A DNA stretch of 36,220 bases, taken from NCBI GenBank assembly GCA_947632285.1, contig CANROT010000006.1, positions 1 to 36,220 of the forward strand, in the 5' to 3' direction. The position numbers were made by a program, and so were the translations under genes. This DNA comes from an uncultured Clostridia bacterium (GTDB taxonomy: Bacteria; Bacillota; Clostridia; Oscillospirales; CAG-272). Below the pieces are notes generated by a model. That model saw only the letters and a list, made by a program, of their open reading frames with translations, was not told the origin of the DNA and did not search any database. Below are positions 15,473 to 23,417 of the stretch, in pieces (the first letter of the stretch is position 1; every line of letters starts with the position of its first letter).

Positions 15473-16621
15473 TTACATAACCCTCATCACAGCCTCGGCG
15501 AATTCTGCGGCGGTCGCGCCGTCGGGGCGGCCGGTCATGACGACACGGTCATTCCCCTCGGTGCACTTGTCGAGCGCGGCGGACAGGCGGCGCGCCTCGG
15601 CGGTGAAGCCGATGTGGTCGAGCATCAGGACGCAGGCGCGCATGATGCTTGTCGGGTTCGCGTATGCGCCGTGGCCGCGCTCTATCATGCGCGGGGCGGA
15701 GCCGTGGATCGCCTCGAACATCGCGTATCTGTCGCCGATGTTGGCGCTGCCCGCCGTGCCGACGCCGCCGCCGATCTCGGCCGCCTCGTCGGTGATGATG
15801 TCGCCGTAGAGGTTCGGCAGCACGAATACTTCGAACTGCGAGCGGCGGTTTTTGTTCAGCAGGTTCGCGGTCATGATGTCGATGTACCAGTCCTCGGCGG
15901 TGATGCCGGGATAATCCGCGGCGACCTCGTGACAGATCGCGGAGAACTTCGCGTCCGTTTTCTTCATTATATTCGCTTTTGTGACGATAGAGACGCTTTT
16001 CTTCCCCGTCTTCTTCGCGTATTCGAACGCGGCGCGCGCGATGCGGCGCGTTCCCTCGTCCGTCGTGACCTTGAAGTCAAAGGCGAGCGTGCCCGGAACG
16101 TCAAAGCCGCGGCTGCCGAGGACGTATTCGCCCTCCGTGTTCTCGCGGAAAAACGTCCAGTCTATGGATTCCGCGGGCACCTTGACGGGGCGCACGTTCG
16201 CGTACAGGTCGAGCTCGCGCCGCATCGCGACGTTCGCGCTCTCCATGCCGGTGCCGTGCGGCGTTTCCGTCGGGCCCTTCAGGATTACGTGGCATTTTTT
16301 GATCTCGGCGAGCGTGTCGTCCGGGATCGCCTTGCCGACGGCGAGGCGGTTTTCTATCGTCAGCCCCTCGATCGGGCGTAGCTCGACTCTGCCCGCATCG
16401 ATTTTTTCTTTCAACAGCTCGCCGAGAACGCGCATCGCCTCCCGCGTGATGACGGGGCCGATCCCGTCCCCGCCGCAGAAACCGATCACGACGCGGTCAA
16501 GTGCGGTAAAGTCCACGATCTCGCGGACCTTCATTTTTTCCGCGCGGTCAAGCTGCTCGGAGACGATGGCGCGGAAATGGTCGCACGCCGCGTTTAAAAT
16601 CTTTTCCTTTTCCAAGTTCAT
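15473..16621 (-). CDS. isocitrate/isopropylmalate dehydrogenase family protein, probable NAD-type isocitrate dehydrogenase
   Basis: GGDGIGPVIT, FRENTEGEYVLGSRG, NLYGDIITDEAAEIGGGVGTAGSANIGDRYAMFEAIHGSAP. Translationally coupled to aconitase. Confidence 0.88.
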   Translation of the reverse strand: MNLEKEKILNAACDHFRAIVSEQLDRAEKMKVREIVDFTALDRVVIGFCGGDGIGPVITREAMRVLGELLKEKIDAGRVELRPIEGLTIENRLAVGKAIPDDTLAEIKKCHVILKGPTETPHGTGMESANVAMRRELDLYANVRPVKVPAESIDWTFFRENTEGEYVLGSRGFDVPGTLAFDFKVTTDEGTRRIARAAFEYAKKTGKKSVSIVTKANIMKKTDAKFSAICHEVAADYPGITAEDWYIDIMTANLLNKNRRSQFEVFVLPNLYGDIITDEAAEIGGGVGTAGSANIGDRYAMFEAIHGSAPRMIERGHGAYANPTSIMRACVLMLDHIGFTAEARRLSAALDKCTEGNDRVVMTGRPDGATAAEFAEAVMRVM

Positions 16622-18552
16622 TTTCCTCCGTGTGTTTTCGTGTATTCGAGCAGCCCGCCGCATAAAAGCACCTCGCGGGCGCGCCCGGTTATGTCGCAGA
16701 GAAGGCGGTATTCTTCGCCCGTCGTCTCGTTTTTCACCGTGACCGTGCCGGATTCGATCCCGGCGCGAAGCTCGGAGAACGAGAGCACGTCCCCCGCGCC
16801 GATCTTATCATAGTCTGCGGGGTCGCCAAATGTCAGCGGGATTATGCCGGCGTTGACGAGGTTTGCCGCGTGAATGCGGGCGAAGCTCTTGGCGATGACG
16901 GCGCGCACGCCGAGATAGAGCGGGACGAGCGCCGCGTGCTCGCGCGAGGACCCCTGCCCGTAATTCGAGCCGCCGATGACGATGCTCTCCCCGAGCGACT
17001 TTGCGCGCTCCGAAAACGTCTCGTCGCAGACGGAGAAGCAGAACTTTGAAAGATACGGAATGTTCGAGCGGTAGGGGAGTATTTTCGATCCGGCGGGCAT
17101 GATGTGATCCGTCGTGATATTGTCGCCGACCTTGAGCGAAACCGGCGCGCGGAGCGCGTCCGAAACGGGGCGCGCGGCGGGGAACGGCTTTATGTTTGGC
17201 CCGCGCCGTATCTCAATGCTTGCCGCCTCCTCCGGGGAGGCGGGCGGGATGACGGCGCTGTCGTTCACCGCGAATGACGCGGGCATACTTACCTCGGGCA
17301 TGACGCCGAGGCCGCGCGGGTCCGTGATAACGCCGGCCAGCGCCGAGGCGACGGCGGTCTCGGGGGAGACGAGGTAGACGCCGGCGTCCTTCGTGCCGGA
17401 GCGGCCCTCAAAATTCCGGTTGAAGGTCCGCAGGCTGACGCCGCCCGAATTCGGCGAAAATCCCATGCCGATGCAGGGCCCGCACGCGCACTCGAGCAAT
17501 CGCGCGCCGGAGGCGAGAATGTCGGAGAGGGCGCCCGAGTCCGCGAGCATCGTTAAGACCTGGCGGCTGCCGGGCGAGACGGACATCGAAACGGACGGGG
17601 ATATGACGCGCCCGCGCAAAAGGGCGGACACCTTCAGCATATCGTATAGCGAGGAATTCGTGCAGGAGCCGACGCAGACCTGATCGACAGGTTTGCCCGA
17701 AACGCTCCTGACCGTCACAACGTTGTCCGGGCTGTGCGGGCACGCGATGAGCGGCTCGAGGGAGTCGAGGTCGATGCGGATTACGCGGTCATAGACGGCG
17801 TCGGGGTCGGCGGAGAGCGGGACATAGACGTCCTCGCGCTCCTGCGCGGCGAGGAACTGCCTCGTCCGCTCGTCCGAGGGGAAGATCGAGGTCGTCGCGC
17901 CGAGCTCGGTGCCCATATTCGTGATCGTCGCGCGCTCGGGGACCGAGAGCGAGAGCACGCCCTCGCCGCCCCATTCGATGACGGCGCCGACGCCGCCCTT
18001 TACGGAGAGGATTCGGAGAATTTCGAGGCTGATGTCCTTCGGCGTGACGAACGGGCGCAGCCTGCCCGTCAGCTCGACTTTATATATCTTCGGCATCGTG
18101 ATATGATACGCGCCGCCGCCCATCGCGACCGCGACGTCCATGCCGCCCGCGCCGAACGCGAGCATTCCGAGTCCGCCGCACGTCGGGGTGTGGCTGTCGG
18201 AGCCGATGAGCGTTGCGCCCGGACGACCGAACCGTTCGAGGTGGACCTGATGGCAGATGCCGTTTCCGGGGCGCGAGAAGTATATGCCGTATTTTTTCGC
18301 GACGTCGGCGATGTAGCGGTGGTCGTCCGCGTTCTCAAATCCGGTGCCGAGCGTGTTGTGGTCGATGTAGGCGACGGAGCGCTCGGTGCGGACGCGGGGA
18401 ATGCCCATCGTCTCGAATTCGAGATACGCCATCGTGCCGGTCGCGTCCTGCGTGAGCGTCTGGTCTATGGAGAGCGCGATCTCGTCCCCGCGCGCCATCG
18501 TGCCCGCGACGAGGTGGCTTTTGATTATTTTTTCGGCTATCGTAAGTCCCAT
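16618..18552 (-). CDS. aconitate hydratase (short, ~640-aa type)
   Basis: LIGSDSHTPTCGGLGMLAFGAGG, VGSCTNSS, CGPCIGMGFSPNSGGVSLRTFNRNFEGRSG, GGSNYGQGSSREHAALVPLYLG. Confidence 0.93.
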   Translation of the reverse strand: MGLTIAEKIIKSHLVAGTMARGDEIALSIDQTLTQDATGTMAYLEFETMGIPRVRTERSVAYIDHNTLGTGFENADDHRYIADVAKKYGIYFSRPGNGICHQVHLERFGRPGATLIGSDSHTPTCGGLGMLAFGAGGMDVAVAMGGGAYHITMPKIYKVELTGRLRPFVTPKDISLEILRILSVKGGVGAVIEWGGEGVLSLSVPERATITNMGTELGATTSIFPSDERTRQFLAAQEREDVYVPLSADPDAVYDRVIRIDLDSLEPLIACPHSPDNVVTVRSVSGKPVDQVCVGSCTNSSLYDMLKVSALLRGRVISPSVSMSVSPGSRQVLTMLADSGALSDILASGARLLECACGPCIGMGFSPNSGGVSLRTFNRNFEGRSGTKDAGVYLVSPETAVASALAGVITDPRGLGVMPEVSMPASFAVNDSAVIPPASPEEAASIEIRRGPNIKPFPAARPVSDALRAPVSLKVGDNITTDHIMPAGSKILPYRSNIPYLSKFCFSVCDETFSERAKSLGESIVIGGSNYGQGSSREHAALVPLYLGVRAVIAKSFARIHAANLVNAGIIPLTFGDPADYDKIGAGDVLSFSELRAGIESGTVTVKNETTGEEYRLLCDITGRAREVLLCGGLLEYTKTHGGK

Positions 18553-19212
18553 TTATGTTTCCTCCCTGTGACTTTTAAGATTGCGAAGAATGCTCTCCTT
18601 CGCGTTTTTAACGTGCTCGGTGACGATGCGCTCGGCGAGGCCGCCGTCGCGGGCGGTGATCGCGTCGAGAATGGCGCGGTGCTCGGAGACGGCGAGGCGC
18701 GCGCGCTCCGGGTCCGCGTATGAGGCGCGGCGGTAGCGGCGGACCTTTTTGTGCAGCGTTGAGAGCAGGTCGTAGAGTATCCTGCTGCCGCAGTTCTCGT
18801 AAATTATCTCGTGAAAGCGCGTGTCGAGGTCGCCGGAGCTGTCGGCGCGCCCACTCTCGGAGCAGAATTTCTGCATTCCGACGTTTTCCGCGAGCATATC
18901 GAGCTCCGCCTCCGTGACGCGGCCGGTGAAAAGGCGCGCCGCATACCCTTCTACGCGGGCGCGTATCTCATATATGACCTCGATGTCGTCCTCGGAGACG
19001 CCGAGGACGAGCGCGCCGCGCGGCGTGTCCTCGATGAGGCCGTCCTGCGCGAGGCGGCGGAGTGCCTCCCGCACCGGCGTGCGGCTGACGCCGAGCCCGT
19101 CCGAGAGCTTGTTCTCCGACAGGTACTCGCCCGGGGCGTACACCCCGTCGAGAATGCCGTCCTCAAGCTGCTCGAAAACCTTGTCCGCGAGCGAAATTTT
19201 CCCGATGTTCAT
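18553..19212 (-). CDS. GntR family transcriptional regulator, FCD (FadR-like) subfamily
   Basis: N-terminal wHTH ILDGVYAPGEYLSENKLSDGLGVSRTPVREALRRLAQDGLIEDTPRGALVLG, then a C-terminal FCD-like helical region (DTRFHEIIYENCGSRILYDLLSTLHKKVRRYR). Confidence 0.93.
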   Translation of the reverse strand: MNIGKISLADKVFEQLEDGILDGVYAPGEYLSENKLSDGLGVSRTPVREALRRLAQDGLIEDTPRGALVLGVSEDDIEVIYEIRARVEGYAARLFTGRVTEAELDMLAENVGMQKFCSESGRADSSGDLDTRFHEIIYENCGSRILYDLLSTLHKKVRRYRRASYADPERARLAVSEHRAILDAITARDGGLAERIVTEHVKNAKESILRNLKSHREET

Positions 19213-19221
19213 ATCCCCGCC

Positions 19222-20595
19222 TCACTTTGAGAGCGCGCCGTCGGACGCCTCGTAGGCGAGCTCCTCGAGCTCCTCGTCCGAAAAGTCCGTTTGCCTGCCC
19301 TCTTCATATGCATTTTCTATGCGTTCCCTCATCATTTCGACGATGGGGGACTGCTTGTCTATGGCGCGCTCGCCCGTTAACCGGAAGTGCGCGTTGAGCC
19401 AGAACGCGATGCCCGCCCGCCCGGACGTCTTGCCGACGGAGACTGCGGCGGGCCTGCCGAGTATCTTTGCCGTGTCGAAGATGTTGTATATTTCCTCGTC
19501 CTTCAGGAGGCCGTCGGCGTGAATGCCCGCCTTTGTCGTGTTAAACTTTCCGCCGACATACGGCGTCATCGGCGGGATCTTGTAGCCGACCTCGTTTTCG
19601 AAAAATTCGGAGATCTCGGTGATGACCGTCGTGTCCATGCCGTCAAGCGTGCCCTTGAGGGACGCGTACTCGAGTACCATCGCCTCGAGGGGGATATTTC
19701 CGGTCCGCTCGCCGATGCCGAGCAGCGAACAGTTCACGGCGCCGGCGCCGTAGAGCCACGCCGCCGTCGCGTTCGGGACCGCCTTGTAAAAGTCGTTGTG
19801 CCCGTGCCACTCGATCATCTCGCTCGGGACGTCCGCGTAATGATGCAGACCGTATATGATGCCGGGGACGCTGCGCGGCAGCGCGACCTCGGAATACGGG
19901 ACGCCGTACCCCATCGTGTCGCAGGCGCGTATCTTGACGGGGATACCGGCGTCGTCGGACATTTTTTGCAGCTCGTTGACGAACGGGACGACAAAGCCGT
20001 AAAAATCGGCGCGCGTGATGTCCTCAAAGTGGCAGCGCGGGACGACCCCGGCGTCAAACGCGTCCGCGACCGTGCGCAGATAGTGCTCCATCGCCTGGCG
20101 GCGCGTCATTTTCAGCTTTTTGAAGATGTGGTAATCGGAGGACGAGACGAGGATCCCCGTCTCACGGACGCCGAGGTCGCGGACGAGGCGGAAATCGTCC
20201 CGGCTCGCGCGGATCCACGTCGTGATCTCGGGGTAGCGCAGGCCGAGATCGAGGCACGCCTCGATCGCCTCGCGGTCCTTTTTGCTGTATATGAAAAATT
20301 CCGTCTGCCGGACGATGCCCTTCGGCCCCGAGAGCTTTGCGAGCAGCTTGTATATTTTCACGATCTGTTCGGTCGAATACGGTTCCATGGACTGCTGCCC
20401 GTCGCGCAGCGTCGTGTCCGTGATATAGATCTGCTCCGGCATATCCATCGGGACGCGGCGGTGGTTGAACGGTATCTTCGGGACCTCGTCGTATGAATAA
20501 ATGTCGCGGTAGAGGTTCGGCTCCGCGACGTCCTGAAGCGAGAATTTGTACGATTTCTGCTCGAGCAGATTCGTCTTTTTTGAAATTTCGAGCAT
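19222..20595 (-). CDS. Re-citrate synthase (2-isopropylmalate/homocitrate synthase-related)
   Basis: VPMDMPEQIYITDTTLRDGQQSMEPYSTEQIVKIYKLLAKLSGPKGIVRQTEFFIYSKKDREA, IEWHGHNDFYKAVPNATAAWLYGAGAVNCSLLGIGERTGN. It sits with aconitase and IDH-like genes. Confidence 0.88.
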   Translation of the reverse strand: MLEISKKTNLLEQKSYKFSLQDVAEPNLYRDIYSYDEVPKIPFNHRRVPMDMPEQIYITDTTLRDGQQSMEPYSTEQIVKIYKLLAKLSGPKGIVRQTEFFIYSKKDREAIEACLDLGLRYPEITTWIRASRDDFRLVRDLGVRETGILVSSSDYHIFKKLKMTRRQAMEHYLRTVADAFDAGVVPRCHFEDITRADFYGFVVPFVNELQKMSDDAGIPVKIRACDTMGYGVPYSEVALPRSVPGIIYGLHHYADVPSEMIEWHGHNDFYKAVPNATAAWLYGAGAVNCSLLGIGERTGNIPLEAMVLEYASLKGTLDGMDTTVITEISEFFENEVGYKIPPMTPYVGGKFNTTKAGIHADGLLKDEEIYNIFDTAKILGRPAAVSVGKTSGRAGIAFWLNAHFRLTGERAIDKQSPIVEMMRERIENAYEEGRQTDFSDEELEELAYEASDGALSK

Positions 20596-20615
20596 ATGTG
20601 CGACCGCCTTATTGC

Positions 20616-20636
20616 TGTATACTTGTATACATGTAT
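20616..20636. promoter_or_regulatory. putative GntR-family operator cluster
   Basis: TGTATAC-TT-GTATACA dyad (20616-20631) overlapping the palindrome ATACATGTAT (20627-20636), just downstream of the -10. Confidence 0.55.
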
Positions 20637-20638
20637 GT

Positions 20639-20667
20639 ATTATACACGCTCCCGCCGGCGGTGTCAA
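20639..20667 (-). promoter_or_regulatory. consensus promoter for the Re-citrate synthase operon
   Basis: Minus strand TTGACA-N17-TATAAT. Confidence 0.85.
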
Positions 20668-20895
20668 GCCGAAACTGCACGCGGCAAATGCAAAAAATGC
20701 AAAATTTTTCTCCATCGCCCCGTATAAACGGTACACGCGCACATTTCACGGCTTGAAAATGCAGACTATGGCAAAAAAGCCATTCCGCATAAAAAAACGG
20801 ACACTTTTTTGCCGCTTTCGGCGGCCGTATTTTATTTCGGCGCGCGGTGTGGTAATATTTATATAAAAGGAAAAAATCGAAAAGGGGAACGGAAC

Positions 20896-22947
20896 ATGAA
20901 CGAATTTGAAGTCAAAGCGCGCGAGCTCGTCGGAAAGATGACGCTCGCCGAAAAATGCGCGCAGCTCAAATATGACGCGCCCGCGATAGAGCGGCTGGGC
21001 GTCCCGGCGTACAACTGGTGGTGCGAGGCGCTGCACGGCGTTGCGCGCTCGGGGGTGGCGACCGTGTTCCCGCAGGCGATAGCGATGGCGGCGTCGTTCG
21101 ACGACGAGCTTTTATACAAAGTCGCGGACGCGATCTCGGACGAGGCGCGCGCGAAATATAACGAATATAAGACGTTCGGCAGCACGCAGATATATCAGGG
21201 GCTGACGTTCTGGTCGCCGAACATCAACATTTTCCGCGACCCGCGCTGGGGGCGCGGGCACGAGACATACGGCGAGGACCCGTATCTGACCGGGCGAATG
21301 GGAGCCGCGTTCGTGCGGGGAATGCAGGGAGAGGGGAAGTATCACAAGGTCGACGCGACGCTCAAGCACTACGCGGTCCACAGCGGCCCCGAGGCGGAGC
21401 GCCACGGGTTTGACGCGCGCGTCTCCGCGCGCGACCTGCACGAGACATACCTTGAGGCGTTCCGCTACTGCATCGAAAAATCGCACCCCGCCGCCGTGAT
21501 GGGCGCCTACAACCGCACGAACGGCGAGCCGTGCTGCGCGTCCGAAACGCTGATAGGGCTGCTGTACGGCGAGCTCGGGTTTGACGGGTACTATCTCTCC
21601 GACTGCGGCGCGATAAACGACATCAACGCGCACCACCACGTGACCGAGACGCCCGCCGAGAGCGCGGCGCTCGCGCTCAGAGCCGGGTGCGTGCTGAACT
21701 GCGGCGGCGCATATGCGCATCTTTTGGCGGCGCACGAAATGGGGCTCGTCGACGAGGAAACGGTGACGGAGGCGGCGGTCAAGCTGTTCACGGCGCGGTT
21801 CCGGCTCGGAATGTTCGCCGACGACTGCGAATACGACAACATCGGCTACGACGTTGTGTGCTGCGAGGCGCACAGGGAGCTGAATCTGAAAATGGCGCGC
21901 GAATCCGTCGTACTGCTCAAAAATGACGGCACCCTCCCGCTCGAAAACAGCGCGGAGGGGAAGCTCGCCGTCATCGGCCCCGCCGCGGACGACGTTGACA
22001 CGCTGCTCGGCAACTATAACGGCACCCCGGACAGCAAAACGACGATATACGAGGGCATCCGCCGCGCATATCGCGGCCGCGTCTATTACGCGCGCGGCTG
22101 CCGCGGGTATTACAGCGGCGACCGTGAAGACAGCGACGCCTCCGGCGTCTGGGACGAGCAATATCTGCGGGACGCGATGCTTGCCGCGGACAGGGCGGAC
22201 GTCGTCATAATGTGCATGGGGCTCTCCCCGGCATATGAGGGCGAGGAGGGCGGCTTCGGGCACGGCGGCGACAAGCCGGACATCTCGCTGCCGGAGGCGC
22301 AGCGCCGCCTCTTTGAGGCGGTCGCCTCGCGCGGAAAGCCGATCATATATATAAATGTAAGCGGGAGCGCGATGGATCTGTGCGAGCAGGACGAAAAATG
22401 CCCCGCCGTGCTCCAGTTCTTCTACGGCGGCAGCCGCGGGGGCGAGGCGATGGCGGACATAATATTCGGGCACGTTTCCCCGTCCGGGAGGCTGCCGGTC
22501 ACGTTCTATCGGTCGGACGGCGACCTGCCGCCGTTCGAGGATTACGCGATGGAGGGGCGCACGTACAGGTATTTCAGGGGCGAGCCGCTGTACGCGTTCG
22601 GTCACGGCCTGTCGTACACGAGCTTTGGATATTCCGATCTGACCCCGATCCCGAAGGCGGGCGGCGCGGACTTTACGGTAAAGGTAAAGAACACGGGCAG
22701 AGTCTACGGTGAGGACGCCGTTCTTCTATATATAATGGGGCGGGACGGCGTGCCGGGCGAGCCGATAAAGACGCTCGCCGCGTTCCGCCGTGTGTCACTC
22801 GCGCCGGGCGAGGAAGCGGAGGTATATCTCAAAACGGAGCCGGGCGCGTTTATGCGCGCGGGCGAGGACGGGAAAAAGCGCCTTGACCCGGGGGAATATA
22901 CGGTCAGCTGCGGGGCGCTCTCGGCGCGCGTCACGGTCGCTGTGTGA
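20896..22947 (+). CDS. glycoside hydrolase family 3, beta-xylosidase/beta-glucosidase type; no signal peptide seen
   Basis: EALHGVARSGVATVFPQAIAMAASFD, NINIFRDPRWGRGHETYGEDPYLTGRMG, LKHYAVHSGPE, FDGYYLSDCGAI, YAFGHGLSYTSFGYSDL (C-terminal FnIII-like). Confidence 0.93.
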   Translation: MNEFEVKARELVGKMTLAEKCAQLKYDAPAIERLGVPAYNWWCEALHGVARSGVATVFPQAIAMAASFDDELLYKVADAISDEARAKYNEYKTFGSTQIYQGLTFWSPNINIFRDPRWGRGHETYGEDPYLTGRMGAAFVRGMQGEGKYHKVDATLKHYAVHSGPEAERHGFDARVSARDLHETYLEAFRYCIEKSHPAAVMGAYNRTNGEPCCASETLIGLLYGELGFDGYYLSDCGAINDINAHHHVTETPAESAALALRAGCVLNCGGAYAHLLAAHEMGLVDEETVTEAAVKLFTARFRLGMFADDCEYDNIGYDVVCCEAHRELNLKMARESVVLLKNDGTLPLENSAEGKLAVIGPAADDVDTLLGNYNGTPDSKTTIYEGIRRAYRGRVYYARGCRGYYSGDREDSDASGVWDEQYLRDAMLAADRADVVIMCMGLSPAYEGEEGGFGHGGDKPDISLPEAQRRLFEAVASRGKPIIYINVSGSAMDLCEQDEKCPAVLQFFYGGSRGGEAMADIIFGHVSPSGRLPVTFYRSDGDLPPFEDYAMEGRTYRYFRGEPLYAFGHGLSYTSFGYSDLTPIPKAGGADFTVKVKNTGRVYGEDAVLLYIMGRDGVPGEPIKTLAAFRRVSLAPGEEAEVYLKTEPGAFMRAGEDGKKRLDPGEYTVSCGALSARVTVAV

Positions 22948-23295
22948 CGGCGCAGATGTCACATATGCACAAAAAAGCATAAAGAATGGGCCGGGCTCCC
23001 CGAATCCAAGAATATGTAAACGTGAAATCCTGCAAAGCCCGCCATGCATGGGGCGGGTCTGCAAAATCGAAAACGGGTCGGAAAATCGGCCCGGAAATCA
23101 AGCCGCGCGGCAAAATTTGAGGCGGACGGCGGCGGGCCGCGCGCGCCGCAGAGGCGGCGCCGATCACCGTCTTTACGACGTGATGCGGAGCGTTTTGCAA
23201 GTTCCGAAACGGGAAAATTTAAATAAACGTGTCATATTTATGCACCTTATACAGAAAAAAACGAGATGCAAAGAAGAATTTCAGCAAAAAAAAAC

Positions 23296-23324
23296 TTGAA
23301 GTGACGGGACCTTTATGGTATAAT
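23296..23324 (+). promoter_or_regulatory. promoter of the ABC transporter operon
   Basis: TTGAAG-N17-TATAAT with TATGG preceding the -10. Confidence 0.8.
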
Positions 23325-23417
23325 CACTTAAAAGTTGTACCGAAGGCATTTGCCCGGTCCCGAGGGTGCGGGGCGGAGGGCGCGCCACGGTGCGGCAAAT
23401 TATGGAGGTAAAACATA

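Noticed and set aside
15369-15809. 146-aa plus-strand ORF near hairpin copy B
   Set aside because: It runs through the hairpin repeat and antisense to the IDH-like gene; no coding support.
21112-22605. 497-aa minus-strand ORF antisense to GH3
   Set aside because: Arg/Ala/Val-rich composition and no motif. The sense strand encodes a clear GH3 enzyme.
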